Below the pieces are notes generated by a model, which did no database searches, was not told the origin of the DNA, and saw only the letters and a program-made list of their open reading frames with translations. The translations under genes were made by a program, and so were the position numbers. From assembly GCA_946894095.1 (NCBI GenBank), contig OX335647.2, positions 12,852,001-12,916,000 on the forward strand: a stretch of DNA of 64,000 bases, given 5' to 3'. Position 1 is the stretch's first letter; every line of letters begins with the position of its first letter. Positions 30,448 through 41,145 of the stretch are shown here, piece after piece. The DNA comes from Incurvaria masculella (lineage: Eukaryota > Arthropoda > Insecta > Lepidoptera > Incurvariidae).

Positions 30448-30705
30448 AATAGTCGTAACAGAAACTAAAATTAACGAAAAGGAGTACTAATGACGTCACT
30501 TTGCATTACTCTGAGATTTTGTCCATACAAAATGTAGGCTGAGATAAATAGTTATAACAGAAACTAAGGCTGAGATAAATAAATAGTCGTAACAGAAACT
30601 AAGACTAACAAAAAATAGTACTTTGTGACGTCACTGTTACACGTTACGTTTTGTATGGACGAATCCTCAAAGTAATGCTAAGTGACGTTATTATAGGGAT
30701 TAATA
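30448..30705. repeat. MITE F, two overlapping degraded copies
   Basis: AGTCGTAACAGAAACTAA occurs at 30451 and 30585 and a variant at 30551. Inner blocks GACGTCACTTTGCATTACT and TTGTCCATACAAAATGTA match the complete copy at 38.1 kb. Confidence 0.6.
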
Positions 30706-31291
30706 TGGTAACGACTGTTTTAAAATAGAAAAAAAAAACGGCGAGAAGTTATTATTGGCGATTAGAAATCGAATTTAAACTTTAGTTAAAATAATTGAAA
30801 AGAGTTTGAAAAATGTAAAAGTGAGTTTTCTTAATGTATCGAGCCATAGTTATTATCTATGGAAATCAATGGATGACATATTTATATTCTATTCAAGTCG
30901 TATGAAAATAAAATAAAAACAAACTGTCAGAACAGATGTCACTTTGATATCACTTTAAATGTCGATTATGTTAGTCGGTGTATTTATTCATTAAATTCAT
31001 TCATTAAGATTTTATTAAAATCATATTTAGTTGTAGGTATGTTAAGGAACAGTTTTAAATTTGTTTCGTAAAACCAAAGTGTCGTGAGCTTTGAACTTCT
31101 TTAGGAAAATTATCTGTTAGCACTTTTGAACAATAATAAATCAGCAAGGTAAGGGGCTTATCCAAACTTTCAATTGAGCATCTAAATCTTTGGGTAAAGT
31201 GCTGTCTATCTATAGTATAAACAAATGTATACCAACTAGTATGGTATAAGCCATAATTTGGAATTGAGCCACTGAATTTCTTCGAGTGTTT
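30706..31291. other. no gene seen
   Basis: AT-rich spacer. Confidence 0.45.
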
Positions 31292-31680
31292 TTTTTATGC
31301 CACACAACTACCGTTATGATATTAGCCCAATACACCACATTCCCGAAGGAATTAGGTGCCATGCCAGGACCTTCCCTTCATGCGCACGGCTACATTGAAC
31401 TGGATGGAAAACACGGACAATTTTTCATTTCCGCTTCGACTATCTTTTCATCCAATGCGATGGTACCAACCCGGGCGGGCTTAAACCCTCCCACCTAGTA
31501 GGGGAAGGGGACCTACAGTTTTACATGGGTTCCTACCCATGGGGCAGCTCGCATTGTGACGAAATTCACGTATCAAACTCGGAAAGAGAAAGACAGTGGT
31601 GCAAGTCGGAATTGAACCCAGGCCTCTGGTACGCTAGTCCAGTCCCCGCGCCACTAGGCTACGAGCCGCTCGGCGTATGA
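31292..31680 (-). mobile_element. SINE family 1, complete, tRNA-type head
   Basis: Minus strand: A box GTAGCCTAGTGGCGCGG, B box GGGTTCAATTCC, then TTGCACCACTGTC, CGTCACAATGCGAGCTG, GGAACCCATGTAAAACTGT and the full body to GTATTGGGCTAATATCAT. Nearly as well preserved as the 21.7-kb copy. Confidence 0.85.
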
Positions 31681-31744
31681 GGCGAATTCGGGATTCATCG
31701 CCCCCCTTCCTGTAGGTCCTTATCCGTTCCTTCTAGACGTTGAT

Positions 31745-31940
31745 TTAATAACATCCGTGCTGATACCATCCCATTTAATTAACGATAGTCGAAGCGGCAA
31801 TAAAAATCGTCTGTGCTTCCCGACCAGTTCAATGCAGGCGTGCAAAATAAAGGACTGATTTCCTATGTGATGTATTGGGCTAATACAATGACAGTAGGTA
31901 TCGTATCAGCCATCCATGTCCAGTTACATAAAAAGGTCAG
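31745..31940 (+). mobile_element. SINE family 1 body/tail
   Basis: ACCATCCCATTTAATTAACG, AGCGGCAATAAAAATCGTC, CCAGTTCAATGCAGGCGTGC, TGTGATGTATTGGGCTAATA, CAATGACAGTAGG and ATCCATGTCCAGTTACATAA. The tail form (CATCCATGTCCAGTTACAT) is that of 5S-headed copies. Confidence 0.7.
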
Positions 31941-32276
31941 TTTTAAGTTCAAGGCGCCGTTATACACCACGCTACTAGTTAAATATATTTTTGATCACAC
32001 ATCATTGACATTGGAAGTCTCTTCCAAAAAATGCTTGGTATGGTTAAGTCGAGCTACATCCACAATAATAATAAAGATATGATTTAAATTTCAACTAGAA
32101 CCCATATCATAGCATCGATTCCATTAAGACTTTGTCCAATTCTAACATCATCATCGTTACATTTTATGGCACCATCCACTGAACCTTTTGGAATCACAAG
32201 ACAAATATTATTTAAGAATGTTCCGTAGGTGCGCATATATCCAAAACAATGAATAAATTTTAGTTGTGCGTTGCAG

Positions 32277-32817
32277 ATGTGTCTCTCGTTGACTACACCG
32301 TTGATGTGCTTGCTGCAAATGATCGCGCGGGTCGTGGTCATGATGCTATTGATGATGGAAAACCTGATGCGGCTGATGCTTCAGACAATTTATAACGTCG
32401 TGGGATTTTTGCTACAAATGCTCACTCTGCTTCCCGTGTGCCTCGTATTCTTGATAACATCGCGGATTAAGTGCTTAGCTGTGGGGTGTACCGGCGGGCT
32501 TTGCTGCAACGGCGGCGCACGCGGCATCTCTTTCTGCCAATGCCTCGTCATGACCGTTTTCACCGCCGTGATCTACTTTGCCTTCCTGTACTATGGCCTA
32601 TTTGATGTAATATTTGAAGCATGCGGATTCGTTAAGGCAGATAGCATGATGAGGATCGCGGAAGATGCGAACTCTGTCACTGCCGAAATCACTCTCGTGC
32701 CATCTAGAGCTTCAAAATTGGACTCCACCATATTCTCAACACAAAAAGCCTACGAATCTTTTATTCATACAGAACAATTCAATGAATTACAAAAGCTTAA
32801 GAAGATTCAACAACGTG
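32277..32817 (+). CDS. membrane-protein paralogue 1 of a five-gene tandem family, coding exon 1
   Basis: Family not recognised. Residues 1-65 carry the full family signature (MC, TP at 7-8, C11, R18, E28, R32, Q36, YN at 39-40, Q47, P53, K65). Residues 3-62 are almost wholly hydrophobic, so two helices or a membrane hairpin are likely. A loop rich in Cys/Gly follows (GCTGGLCCNGGARG), then another hydrophobic segment at about 87-112. The ATG lies 13 bases after a TTTTAG acceptor (32262-32263); a second AG directly abuts it. The exon ends with one base of a codon at a G/GTAATA donor. The acceptor at 33297-33298 restores the phase. If the donor is not used the frame ends at 32838-32840. Function unknown; acts in a membrane by inference. 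Confidence 0.8.
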
Positions 32818-33298
32818 GTAATACTTTTTTAATAAGATGACGCTTACAATCGCGTGTTTCGAAAGACCAACTTTTGGAAATAAATACAATACGCTATTTT
32901 AAAGCTAAGTGAAAAGCAAGCAACACCAAATGAAATCCTAATAATCTGTTAATATCTATTTTTTACCACCAATGAAAAACGCGAGGACCAAATTAGGCTT
33001 CTAAAAATATACATGCATGTAACATTCTAGTTAAAATAATTGAGGCTAGGCTCAGCCTGGCCTGAGGTAAAGATCTGCAACAACAAATGTATTTATTCGT
33101 TATTTAAAGCTCTAACCGATAAGTTTAGATAAATATATAAGGGCATGATTAATTTCTAGTATGTGCACTGAACCTATGAAGTTATTTATTATGATTTTTT
33201 TATTTATTAATTTAATTTATTGATTTCCTTTAATTGTTTGTAACAAATAAGGTTGTTCTTTTATTACTCTTAAAACGATTTTTTGCCTTTTTTTTCAG
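32818..33298 (+). other. intron of paralogue 1
   Basis: Starts GTAATACT and ends with a 9-T polypyrimidine run and CAG. It is a phase 1 intron of 481 bases. The sequence inside is AT-rich and carries an in-frame stop soon after the donor, supporting removal. Confidence 0.65.
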
Positions 33299-33792
33299 GA
33301 AAAGTTAGTGACTTAATGACCAAGTTTAGGAAAAATAATTTTAAATATTTTTGGAATCTTGCAAAGATCCTTGGAATCGCTGACTGCACCAGACCCAACT
33401 GTCTTCATTCCAGCACTGAATTTGTTTTAACTGAATCTATTAATAGTATCTATTCTGATGTTTCGTTAAATTCGTTTGTCACGAAATATTCAAATATTTC
33501 AAATGACTCAATAATAACTGTACGGAAACAACCAGAAATGGCGACGTATAAAGTCAGCAGATATACTAAGAGCACACCCAATGGCAGATACAGTTTAATT
33601 CCAATTTCACAAACTATTTGGCCTGCTTATAAAAAAAGCCAAGCTGAGACACAATCAAAAGAAATCGAAATGTCAACTCGAACTTACCTCACAAGCAAAA
33701 TATATTTGAAGTGGTTTGAGAATTTTTCAAAGGAGAACAACCTAAAAAGCATGAAAATAGACACATTTTCAAAAAACCTCTCTGTTATTTAA
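33299..33792 (+). CDS. paralogue 1, coding exon 2 (polar tail)
   Basis: Joins exon 1 through a Gly codon split G/GA and gives a predicted protein of 344 residues. The tail is Ser/Thr/Lys/Asn-rich with sequons NIS, NDS, NFS and NLS. W288-P289 (in QTIWPAYKK) is the counterpart of the WPH motif at residue 347 in paralogues 4 and 5. Codons are AT-ending, unlike the GC-richer core in exon 1. No enzymatic motif is seen. The stop is TAA at 33790-33792. If the splice is wrong this exon would belong to another transcript, because no independent ATG with good context begins it. Confidence 0.65.
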
Positions 33793-35246
33793 ACTGCTAA
33801 AGATATTGTCGAATGATCTAGGTGAAATTGCAGACGTAGTACCTATTTGAAGAATGAGGCTTTTAATAACGTACCATTTATTTTGGGACCAAGTCAAGAA
33901 TGTTAATTGGAACGTTCAATGGTATGTTTACATTTTTCACTTTTGTGTTTGAATCACACTATATTTTTGACGTGTAGCGTATATTAAACCTATCGCATGT
34001 AACTGACATTCATACATCCATCTACATACGTTTATTTTATGAAAATATATATTTTTCCATTTCATTTTAAAATATTTTTTAAGATACTTAATATTTTCTT
34101 TAGTTTTTAGTTTTTTATTTTTTCTTTTGCCCGCCACACCGCACCTCTCCTACGTCTCTAAGGTTGAATGTCAGAGAATGCCTCATGGCATTAATTCCGC
34201 CTTTTTGTAAACCATGCTTGCAGGCTTGCAAATAAAGATTTTTTTCATTTCATTCATTTTTCATTTCATTTCATCTTCATAGACATGTCACACGCATCTC
34301 CTGTGGCTGCATTCCCGGTTCAGTCTCTCTGGTTTTTTAATCAGACATATTTTATTAATGCATCGATATGCAAACATTGTGATTATTACCATACCAAACA
34401 GAGTTTTGAGCTGTAAATGAACTGTTTCCATAGTATTTAAAACACTGTGAACCAACAAATATTTGTCATACTGCCATTAATTTTTTAAGGAAACCACATA
34501 ACAGTCCCGCGGAACTTAGTAATTCCATTAAGAAAACGGACATCCCAGAGACCTTTATTCGTCATGTGCCAGAACTCAATTTAAGGGTCAAGTATTTTCA
34601 AAGACATTAATCTCGCAGCAATGTAATGGCGATTTTATTTGAAAATTCAAAGAAAATAAATAAATAAAAGACTTCAGCTTTCATCTGTCACAATGTCAAA
34701 AGTGTCAACATTATAAATGTAGGTCATATTTTTGAAGGAAGTAAATGAACTGAAAGGCGATTGTCTACTAAACGGCTCCGCTTAGTTTTTTTTTTCATAC
34801 TAAAATATCATCGGTAAGTTTTATTTATTGCAGGAGTTCCCTTTAAAGGGATTCACTCGGTTACTTTTACAAACTACTCAATGATATTGACTTATACGGG
34901 ATTGAAATTGGTAAGATCAAATTTTTTGATAAGATATTCAATACCAGGCCCCGACGCGACGGTCGATTATGCATGCCGAAATGATCACGAACTTGCGAAT
35001 CGTCTCAGTATTTTTTTTATAGGTTTTCACTATTAACAAATGTTCTTCCAAGCTGTAACACACCATTTTCGTAAATGTCTGTGTTTTGATTAAATAGACA
35101 CCAGATATGACTGCTCAATAATTTACAGTCGAAAATTGCGCGCGATTCGAAAATCAAGTTCTTACTGAGACACCCTTATATTGTGTCGTGTGCTTAGTCA
35201 TAATATTAGAGCTTAAATTTACCTATTCTCATGTTTCGATTTTCAG
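33793..35246. other. spacer between paralogues 1 and 2
   Basis: Probably holds the promoter and untranslated exon of paralogue 2, which I cannot place. 34135-34275 looks like a LINE 3' end (AGAGAATGCCTCATGGCATT, AATTCCGCCTTTTTGTA, AATAAAGA and an ATTTC-rich tail). The lysine-rich minus frame at 33937-34137 is an A/T composition effect. Confidence 0.5.
34135..34275 (+). mobile_element. LINE 3' end fragment
   Basis: Catenated blocks GAGAATGCCTCATGGCATT and CCGCCTTTTTGTA with AATAAAG, followed by (CATTT)n-like simple sequence. This is the pattern of 3' ends of insect non-LTR elements. No coding part is attached. Confidence 0.5.
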
Positions 35247-35262
35247 TATCTCCAGTTGCACG

Positions 35263-36153
35263 ATGTGCAATGCAATTATTACGCCCTTTTTATGCATCCT
35301 GCAGATGCTAGTTCGGACTATCATGACCGTGCTGATTATGGCGGAGAACCTGCTTCGGCTCATCCTGCAGACTATCTACAACTTCGTGTCGTTCATAATG
35401 CAGCTGTTATCGCTGGTGCCGGTGTGCCTGCTTTTCTTTCTTACTTCCAAGTTGAAGTGCGCCTCGTTGTGTAGTGGGGGCTGCGGTTGCGCCGGCGGTG
35501 CACGTAGAGGATCCTTCTGCGAGTGCTTCGTCACAATCGTCGTTCTTATCATGGTTTATTTCGTACTCTTGTATACTGGCACGTGGCCTAAAATATTCGT
35601 CTTCTTTGGCCTCGATCCAAATTTATTGACGTACGACCCGACCAATTCTACCACCGCGATACCTGAGTCGACCGCTCAGCTCATCGACTACGATGAGGAT
35701 TTTACTACCATGGAAGTAGCCACTTCACAGAAGTCCAATACTGAAGATTCGGTGAAATTGTCGCAGATGGATCGCAAAAGGCGTCGGGTGCATCCGAATA
35801 GTTCAACAAAAGCTAAACACAATACGACCCAAGATCCTGCACCCGAAATTATAAACCTCAGGGATCTCAAGATTTTTTTTGAAAAATTGTTACAATTCCT
35901 GCCGTTTCATCCAACTACAGTCAAAGCAACAACGGTGCTCAATCTCACAAAAGAGACGGAACAATCACATGACATTTCAAGCAACAGTATATGGAACGTC
36001 ACGATATCACCAAGCGCAGAGATTAAAAGTCTTAACATCTCAACGGAGTCAGCCGAACATATAGCGCAACTTGGTATGGCGAGCTTCTACCAAAATCGTT
36101 CAAGACTGTTGCCGTGGCTTGAGATCGGACACCCGATAAGGATGAACTTGTAA
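35263..36153 (+). CDS. membrane-protein paralogue 2
   Basis: Predicted 296 residues, single coding exon. The core (1-65) has every family-invariant residue. The hydrophobic stretch 3-62 is followed by the Cys/Gly loop LCSGGCGCAGGARRGSFCEC and a hydrophobic segment at about 88-112. From about residue 125 the tail is polar, with sequons at NST, NSS, NTT, NLT, NVT, NIS and NRS. The C-terminus WLEIGHPIRMNL matches WLLNGPKIRVKL of paralogue 4. The ATG at 35263 is chosen because a TTTTCAG acceptor ends at 35246; the longer frame upstream is intron. 22 of the 26 codons for residues 28-53 end in G or C, whereas the tail is AT-ending. Function unknown. Confidence 0.82.
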   Translation: MCNAIITPFLCILQMLVRTIMTVLIMAENLLRLILQTIYNFVSFIMQLLSLVPVCLLFFLTSKLKCASLCSGGCGCAGGARRGSFCECFVTIVVLIMVYFVLLYTGTWPKIFVFFGLDPNLLTYDPTNSTTAIPESTAQLIDYDEDFTTMEVATSQKSNTEDSVKLSQMDRKRRRVHPNSSTKAKHNTTQDPAPEIINLRDLKIFFEKLLQFLPFHPTTVKATTVLNLTKETEQSHDISSNSIWNVTISPSAEIKSLNISTESAEHIAQLGMASFYQNRSRLLPWLEIGHPIRMNL

Positions 36154-36364
36154 ATTATTATTAAAATCATACGAGTACTGTTTAGAATGTTCAGCAATGA
36201 CACCAGTGAATATTTACAAACCATGCAAATGATTTAGATTATTTTAAGAAAATATATTTGAAATTGTGGAGAAATGTGAAATATGGCTTTTAACAGGATG
36301 AGGTGATCAAGTTCCATACAATTCTCAGTCAGTCTGCCTGTTTTCTCGGTCAAAATAATATATA

Positions 36365-36899
36365 TTCCATAATGCACTTTTATGCAAATATGGTTATCGG
36401 AAAAACGTATCATTGAACCATTTTTAATTTAAACTGATAAAATTGGGCCTTGCCATTACAATTCAAGGCCTATATTGATTTTAAAGAAGTACTTTTACTC
36501 CCACAACTTAAGCGGTGAGGATATTATTTTTAAAACTTATTGCATTCACTAATCAATTATCTAGTGTCGCGCTTAGAAATATTATTCATTTTGGCTATAT
36601 ATTAACTATTATTAATAAAAACATGAGCGATTCTGAGCAAATCAAGGACGAATTTCCCCAGAATTGCTATATTATTGCTATATATGATTAATATACAGCC
36701 AAAATCTAAGCGCGACACTAGAATATTGATTAATCAATATAATCATGTTGTGGGTGTTAATGCGTTTCAAAGTTTTCCAAACCAGTTTAAAGCTCGAATT
36801 TTAATGGCAAGGATCAACTTATATTAATCTAAATCGTAAAATGGTTCCATGCCAAGATTTTCCGATAATCACGTTTGCATAAAAGTTCTTATTATGGAA
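36365..36899. repeat. large diverged inverted repeat
   Basis: Left arm 36365-36604 and right arm 36688-36899. Outer ends are TTCCATAATxxACTTTTATGC and its complement; inner ends contain CTAGTGTCGCGCTTAG and CTAAGCGCGACACTAG. The arms differ by many substitutions and indels, with an 83-base loop. It lies downstream of paralogue 2. It could be a foldback element or a source of long hairpin RNA. Confidence 0.65.
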
Positions 36900-36934
36900 A
36901 CTACAAATATTAAACGATAACGTATCGGTTATGG

Positions 36935-37092
36935 TCGTTCCAGGGTCCTATTTCGCCTTAAGCAACCCCGGTTCTGAATAGGTGACCTTTCCGACCGTTG
37001 AGATCCATTCGAATTTCAAGACCTCATCTCCCATGTGATATGTTGGGCTAATATCATTACAGTAAGTATGGTATCAGCTATCCATGTAAAGA
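36935..37092 (+). mobile_element. SINE family 1, 5S-type head, internally deleted
   Basis: GCCTTAAGCAACCCCGGTTC and TGAATAGGTGACC (5S-like), CCGACCGTTGAGATCCATTC, then directly the late body CCCATGTGATATGTTGGGC, TAATATCATTACAGTA and TATCAGCTATCCATGTAAAG. The middle body is missing. Confidence 0.65.
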
Positions 37093-38103
37093 AACTATAC
37101 ATTTTTTGATCGATCTATGTTTTGGATATAAAATGTTTGTCTACAATTAAACTCTAATATATTTTAAGTAATAAATCATTAGTTTTGAATCAAACGAGAG
37201 GATTTTTGTCCAAAGTATTGATTTTGAGCATGATAGTATCAAGAATAAAAAAGTGGTCTCAATCATTTAAACAAACAAACAAATACGGGGTCAAGCTAAA
37301 TAAAACTGTTTAAAAATGTTAACATGGAAGCACAATTGTATGAATCTGTTGTGAATAAATAGAGCGCCCAATGGTGCGCAGATTAGAAGAAAAAACAATG
37401 AATATTATGCCCATTATACCCTTATGCCCATTATTCAATTCCAAAATAAATGCCTACAGCAAGTTGGTAACATCAGTGGTATGGTGTCCGAGAGCGTGGG
37501 TTCGATACCGAGGGTGAAGGTTTCCATTATAGCACCTTACCTGAAATTGCTGCCTTTTATCGAGGTACTTTTTTTGTTCCCGCGGCTCCAAGCTTAGTTA
37601 TTTTAGTTAAGAATATTGTTACAAAAAAAATATGACATCATTATGCCTAAACTCAGTGCGAATTAATTGATACGGGTTAGAATTTATAATTAATATTATG
37701 AATTTAATTGATTTGAACTTCTGACCCTTATAACTGAATTTAGACTGCGTTTAGGCATAAACATATTTTAATTTTTTTTTGTTTGTTACAATATTTTGAT
37801 TGATGGCCGCATGAATAAAGAAAATTACCACCTTCCATACAAAATCTGGCATTAGCCGTTCGGAGTTTAAGTAAGCCTAATATGTTGTCTTCGTCGACAG
37901 GAGCACCGGGATAGCACTCGAAATTGCTCATTTAGAATGATCGCTATGATCTGCTTGTCGAGACAGTGGGGGTATTTGAGAGGCCCTAGTGATCCCTAAC
38001 TATTGTTCCCGAGCTCAGATTCGCCACCGGGATTCGTCGATATCGTGCGCAGGTTTGAAGCTGTCTTGTGAGAATTTCGCTTGCTGGGTTGGCATCGCTA
38101 ACA
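37093..38103. other. no gene seen
   Basis: AT-rich spacer between paralogues 2 and 3. The short minus frame at 37740-37931 has no support. Confidence 0.4.
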
Positions 38104-38346
38104 CTAAGGCTGAGATAAATAGTCGTAACAGAAACTAAAGACTAACGAAAAATAGTACTTTGTGACGTCGCTTTGCATTACTTTGAGATTTCGTCCATAC
38201 AAAGTTTGACGAAATGACGTCTCAAAGTACTACTTTTTGATAGTCTTAGTTTCTGTTACGACAATTTATCTCAGCCTAAGGATAAGATAAATAGACTTAT
38301 ACACATTTTATCTCGACGCGACTATTTATTCCAGCCTAACACTAAG
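38098..38346. repeat. MITE F, complete palindromic copy
   Basis: Inverted arms of about 60 bases, starting AGGCTGAGATAAATAGTCG at 38107 and ending with its complement at 38277. Inner blocks are AGTACTTTGTGACGTC / GACGTCTCAAAGTACT. A second partial right arm follows (38281-38335). The whole is flanked by the direct repeat CTAACACTAAG (38098-38108 and 38336-38346). Confidence 0.75.
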
Positions 38347-38603
38347 TAAGTCCGAATTTGTCCCCACCCATTTGCGGTCACCCCACTTGTGGTGTGAACG
38401 CAAATGCATAATTTATGTTAAATATATTTATATATTTTACACAAATTGTACAAATTTATACAAATTGTATGTGAAAGAGCCTGTTGGCGAACCTGAATGA
38501 AGCATAAGATTTGTCGGATGTCCGGATAACTGGGGAGCCCATATCCTGATTTTTTATCGTGCGCTGTTGTCACCGTTCCTGTCTACGGATGCGCCGCCTC
38601 CAC

Positions 38604-38852
38604 CTAGTTACACCACGTATCTGAAAGCATGTTCCCAATGCACCTCGCCGCCTTTCGCCACGTCTCGCAGCCCTTTTCTTGCTCGCTTGTGAGGTGCACA
38701 ATTCTCCGGGCTAGAGCGTCTTCGGCGAGCGTCTGCAGTTCGGAAAGCCCCTTTGCCGAAGCAAAATCAAAGAGAGTTTGGTACCGGAAAAATCGATCTA
38801 CCCTGAGACCCCGATAATCCAAGCTATGCTGGCACGTGCTGGTCGACATCAC
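38604..38852 (-). CDS. unidentified coding-like frame
   Basis: 82 codons on the minus strand, GC-balanced in an AT-rich neighbourhood, with a protein-like composition (FDFASAKGLSELQTLAEDAL, ARRIVHLTSEQEKGCETWRK, AARCIGNMLSDTWCN). I do not recognise it. No upstream exon or promoter is evident. It could be a retrocopy or transposon-derived fragment. It is unrelated to the paralogue family around it. Confidence 0.3.
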   Translation of the reverse strand: MMSTSTCQHSLDYRGLRVDRFFRYQTLFDFASAKGLSELQTLAEDALARRIVHLTSEQEKGCETWRKAARCIGNMLSDTWCN

Positions 38853-40448
38853 CTCTGATAATGGAAGTAGACACCTCTTCTGTACTTTTATAATAAGTAA
38901 CAGTAACCTGAATGAAGCTGTGATCTAAAGAAAAGTCTAATGAAGTTTGCCTACCCATAAAGACGAAATATTAAATATGAAAGTTTAAAAAACTGGATTG
39001 ACGTACGGTGCCAAATTTCCTAGGGTTTGAAGAGTTAGGCCGAGTTCACAGTAAGCTAGTATAGCAAGTCAAAAATATGCCTTTCAATAATAAGCTGTCT
39101 CAGGCTACCTGGAAATAGGACCAATATAGGGATAGATTAGTAACCCTCGTAGCCGATCAATATAAGGAAGATTCTGACATAGCACCCAGATGTGATAATA
39201 AAAAATGTGATAAGACCATGACGTCTATATTACGGCTAGAAAGAGAAAAATAAAATGTTGTGTACTTACTTCTTTTATTTTCACAAAACAGCGTGTTCTA
39301 CTATCACACGAAAGCATAAAGGCTTCCTGATGTAAGAATCTTACTGTTTCGGTTTTTCGAAAAATGTACATATTTTTCATTATATTTTTTTCGTTGGCGA
39401 AAGACACCCAAAAATACTCTTCGCATAAACTGCTTAATTTCGAACGTGTGGTTAAATGCTCCAAATCAAAGTACTAATGCCAAAGTATAACCAAATTGTT
39501 AAAATCTATGAGTATGTAATTTATTCGTACTATTGATACGGTGCTAATTGGTATCATGCTGCTCTATCTTACGAGCCAATAGCATGCTGTGAACTCGGTC
39601 TTACCATAGATAATGTGTAACTTTCTACTCTTTACGTCAAAGTATCATTATATTATCTTGGTGTTTAAACTGTTTTTATCACGGAGGTTTTCTTCACCTC
39701 CGTGTTTTTTATAGTATTAATCGGAAGCTAATAATATTTATACTTAATGAATTGGACACTACTCCAAGGCCATTCCAAATTCATTGAATGTCGGAGTTAA
39801 AAGTATGCACTTATTTTGAAAAGATATCGAATGATTCACATTGCCCTACATGCTGATTATAAAGAAAATCTGTTTACCCTAATCAATCTCAAACAGCATA
39901 GACACATCGAATCTGACAAAGTAAAGGTAAGTGCAAACAATTAATCAATTCAACATTCCATTTTAATTTATTTTTTTATTGAAGGTTGGTCAGTCACAAA
40001 CTGGTAACAATGGTATAAAGTAGTCGGTTTGGAACTGAAATATTTATTCTCTACTTACTAAATATACTAAATATTATTCAATGACAATGAAAACGAGAAA
40101 TCAATAGTTCTTTGTTCTTTGCCTTAATCTGTTCTACCAAGGAATTGTTTGGCAGTAGCAATTAGATCTAAGTATGTATTTCATAATTGTGGACGGAAAA
40201 ATATGTTATTTAAACCCGTGAAGTTTATTCGCGGGTTCTTCTTTACTGGGTTGATCGAATCCGCGGATCTTTGTGACGTAACTTGGTGTAGTTTGACTAC
40301 CAAAAAGTTTAAATAAATGAAATGAAATAGAAAAAAATATATATTGTAGCACCAAATAAAACTTTGCGTTGTGTTCTTTATGACCATCGACGTGTACATG
40401 GTTGACTACCATACAATTAGCACAGAATGAAACCTTATGCTGTTTCAG
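38853..40448. other. spacer upstream of paralogue 3
   Basis: AT-rich. A 9-bp-stem hairpin CACGGAGGT-TTTCTTC-ACCTCCGTG lies at 39680-39704. A decayed SINE-like stretch is near 39145-39225. 40108-40208 resembles 27560-27650. The untranslated exon of paralogue 3 must lie here if its acceptor is real, but I cannot place it. Confidence 0.4.
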
Positions 40449-40464
40449 GATCAACGAGCTCAAT

Positions 40465-41037
40465 ATGTGCAGCTTCTTCATAACGCCTTTATTGTGTATC
40501 ACCACAATGCTGGCTCGGATTCTCATCACATTGGTGGTGATGTTGGAGAGCATAATCCGGATGATGATGCAGATGATCTACAACCTGCTGTCGTTCATCA
40601 TGCAGATGTGTACACTCCTCCCTGTTTGCTTGCTGTTCATCGGCACGATTCGGCTCAAATGCTTCAGTATGTGCGGCGGAATGTGCACTACCCTCGGGCA
40701 GCAGGGCCCTGCAGCTAACTGCTTCCTTGTCCTCATAGGTGTCGTCGTCTTGTACTACGCCTTTAAATTCTACGGCATCTGGAAAATAATACTCGTTTGG
40801 TTCGGGTTTGAAAGTGCACCTGCTGCGAATAATACCGCCTCAACTGCACTAGACAACGTAGTTCCCTGGTGGCAGACTACTAAGACAAGTTTTCAAATTA
40901 AGATCAGCGAAACGATTAATGATGGCCTTGTAGGAAAAACAAAACAGAAGATGTCTGCGAAACTCTTGCAATTTCCAGCCCTTCAACATGTAGGCAACTT
41001 AAATAATGGTAGTAATGCTTCGGAGGAGATGCTTTGA
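40465..41037 (+). CDS. membrane-protein paralogue 3 (shortest)
   Basis: Predicted 190 residues. The core has all invariant positions, with the most divergent hydrophobic residues of the five (MLESIIRMMMQMIYN). The Cys/Gly loop is CGGMCTTLGQQGPAANC, followed by a hydrophobic segment with YY and FKFYGIW. The tail is only about 70 residues, with sequons NNTAST and NGSNAS, and lacks the WP and WLxxG motifs. The ATG follows a TTTCAG acceptor (40447-40448) by 16 bases. A GGTAGTAATG donor-like site near the end (around 41004-41010) lies in the same phase as the real donor of paralogue 1, so an undetected tail exon is possible. AATAAA at 41140-41145. Confidence 0.8.
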   Translation: MCSFFITPLLCITTMLARILITLVVMLESIIRMMMQMIYNLLSFIMQMCTLLPVCLLFIGTIRLKCFSMCGGMCTTLGQQGPAANCFLVLIGVVVLYYAFKFYGIWKIILVWFGFESAPAANNTASTALDNVVPWWQTTKTSFQIKISETINDGLVGKTKQKMSAKLLQFPALQHVGNLNNGSNASEEML

Positions 41038-41139
41038 AAACCAACGAATCAATTTACTAACCAAAATGGTTTAGGCAATGTTTAATACTTTCGGTAATTA
41101 CATAGGGCTCTCGGATTTAAAAAATTGAAGAAAAGAAAG

Positions 41140-41145
41140 AATAAA
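41140..41145 (+). terminator. candidate polyadenylation signal, paralogue 3
   Basis: AATAAA about 100 bases after the stop codon, within an A-rich stretch, so it could occur by chance. Confidence 0.3.

Noticed and set aside
33937..34137. Lysine-rich minus-strand frame
   Set aside because: Composition artefact of T-rich sequence next to a LINE 3' end.
40402..40464. Upstream extension of paralogue 3 (and 35188-35262 for paralogue 2)
   Set aside because: It is separated from the conserved core by a good TTTCAG acceptor and the added residues are not shared among paralogues, so it is read as intron.
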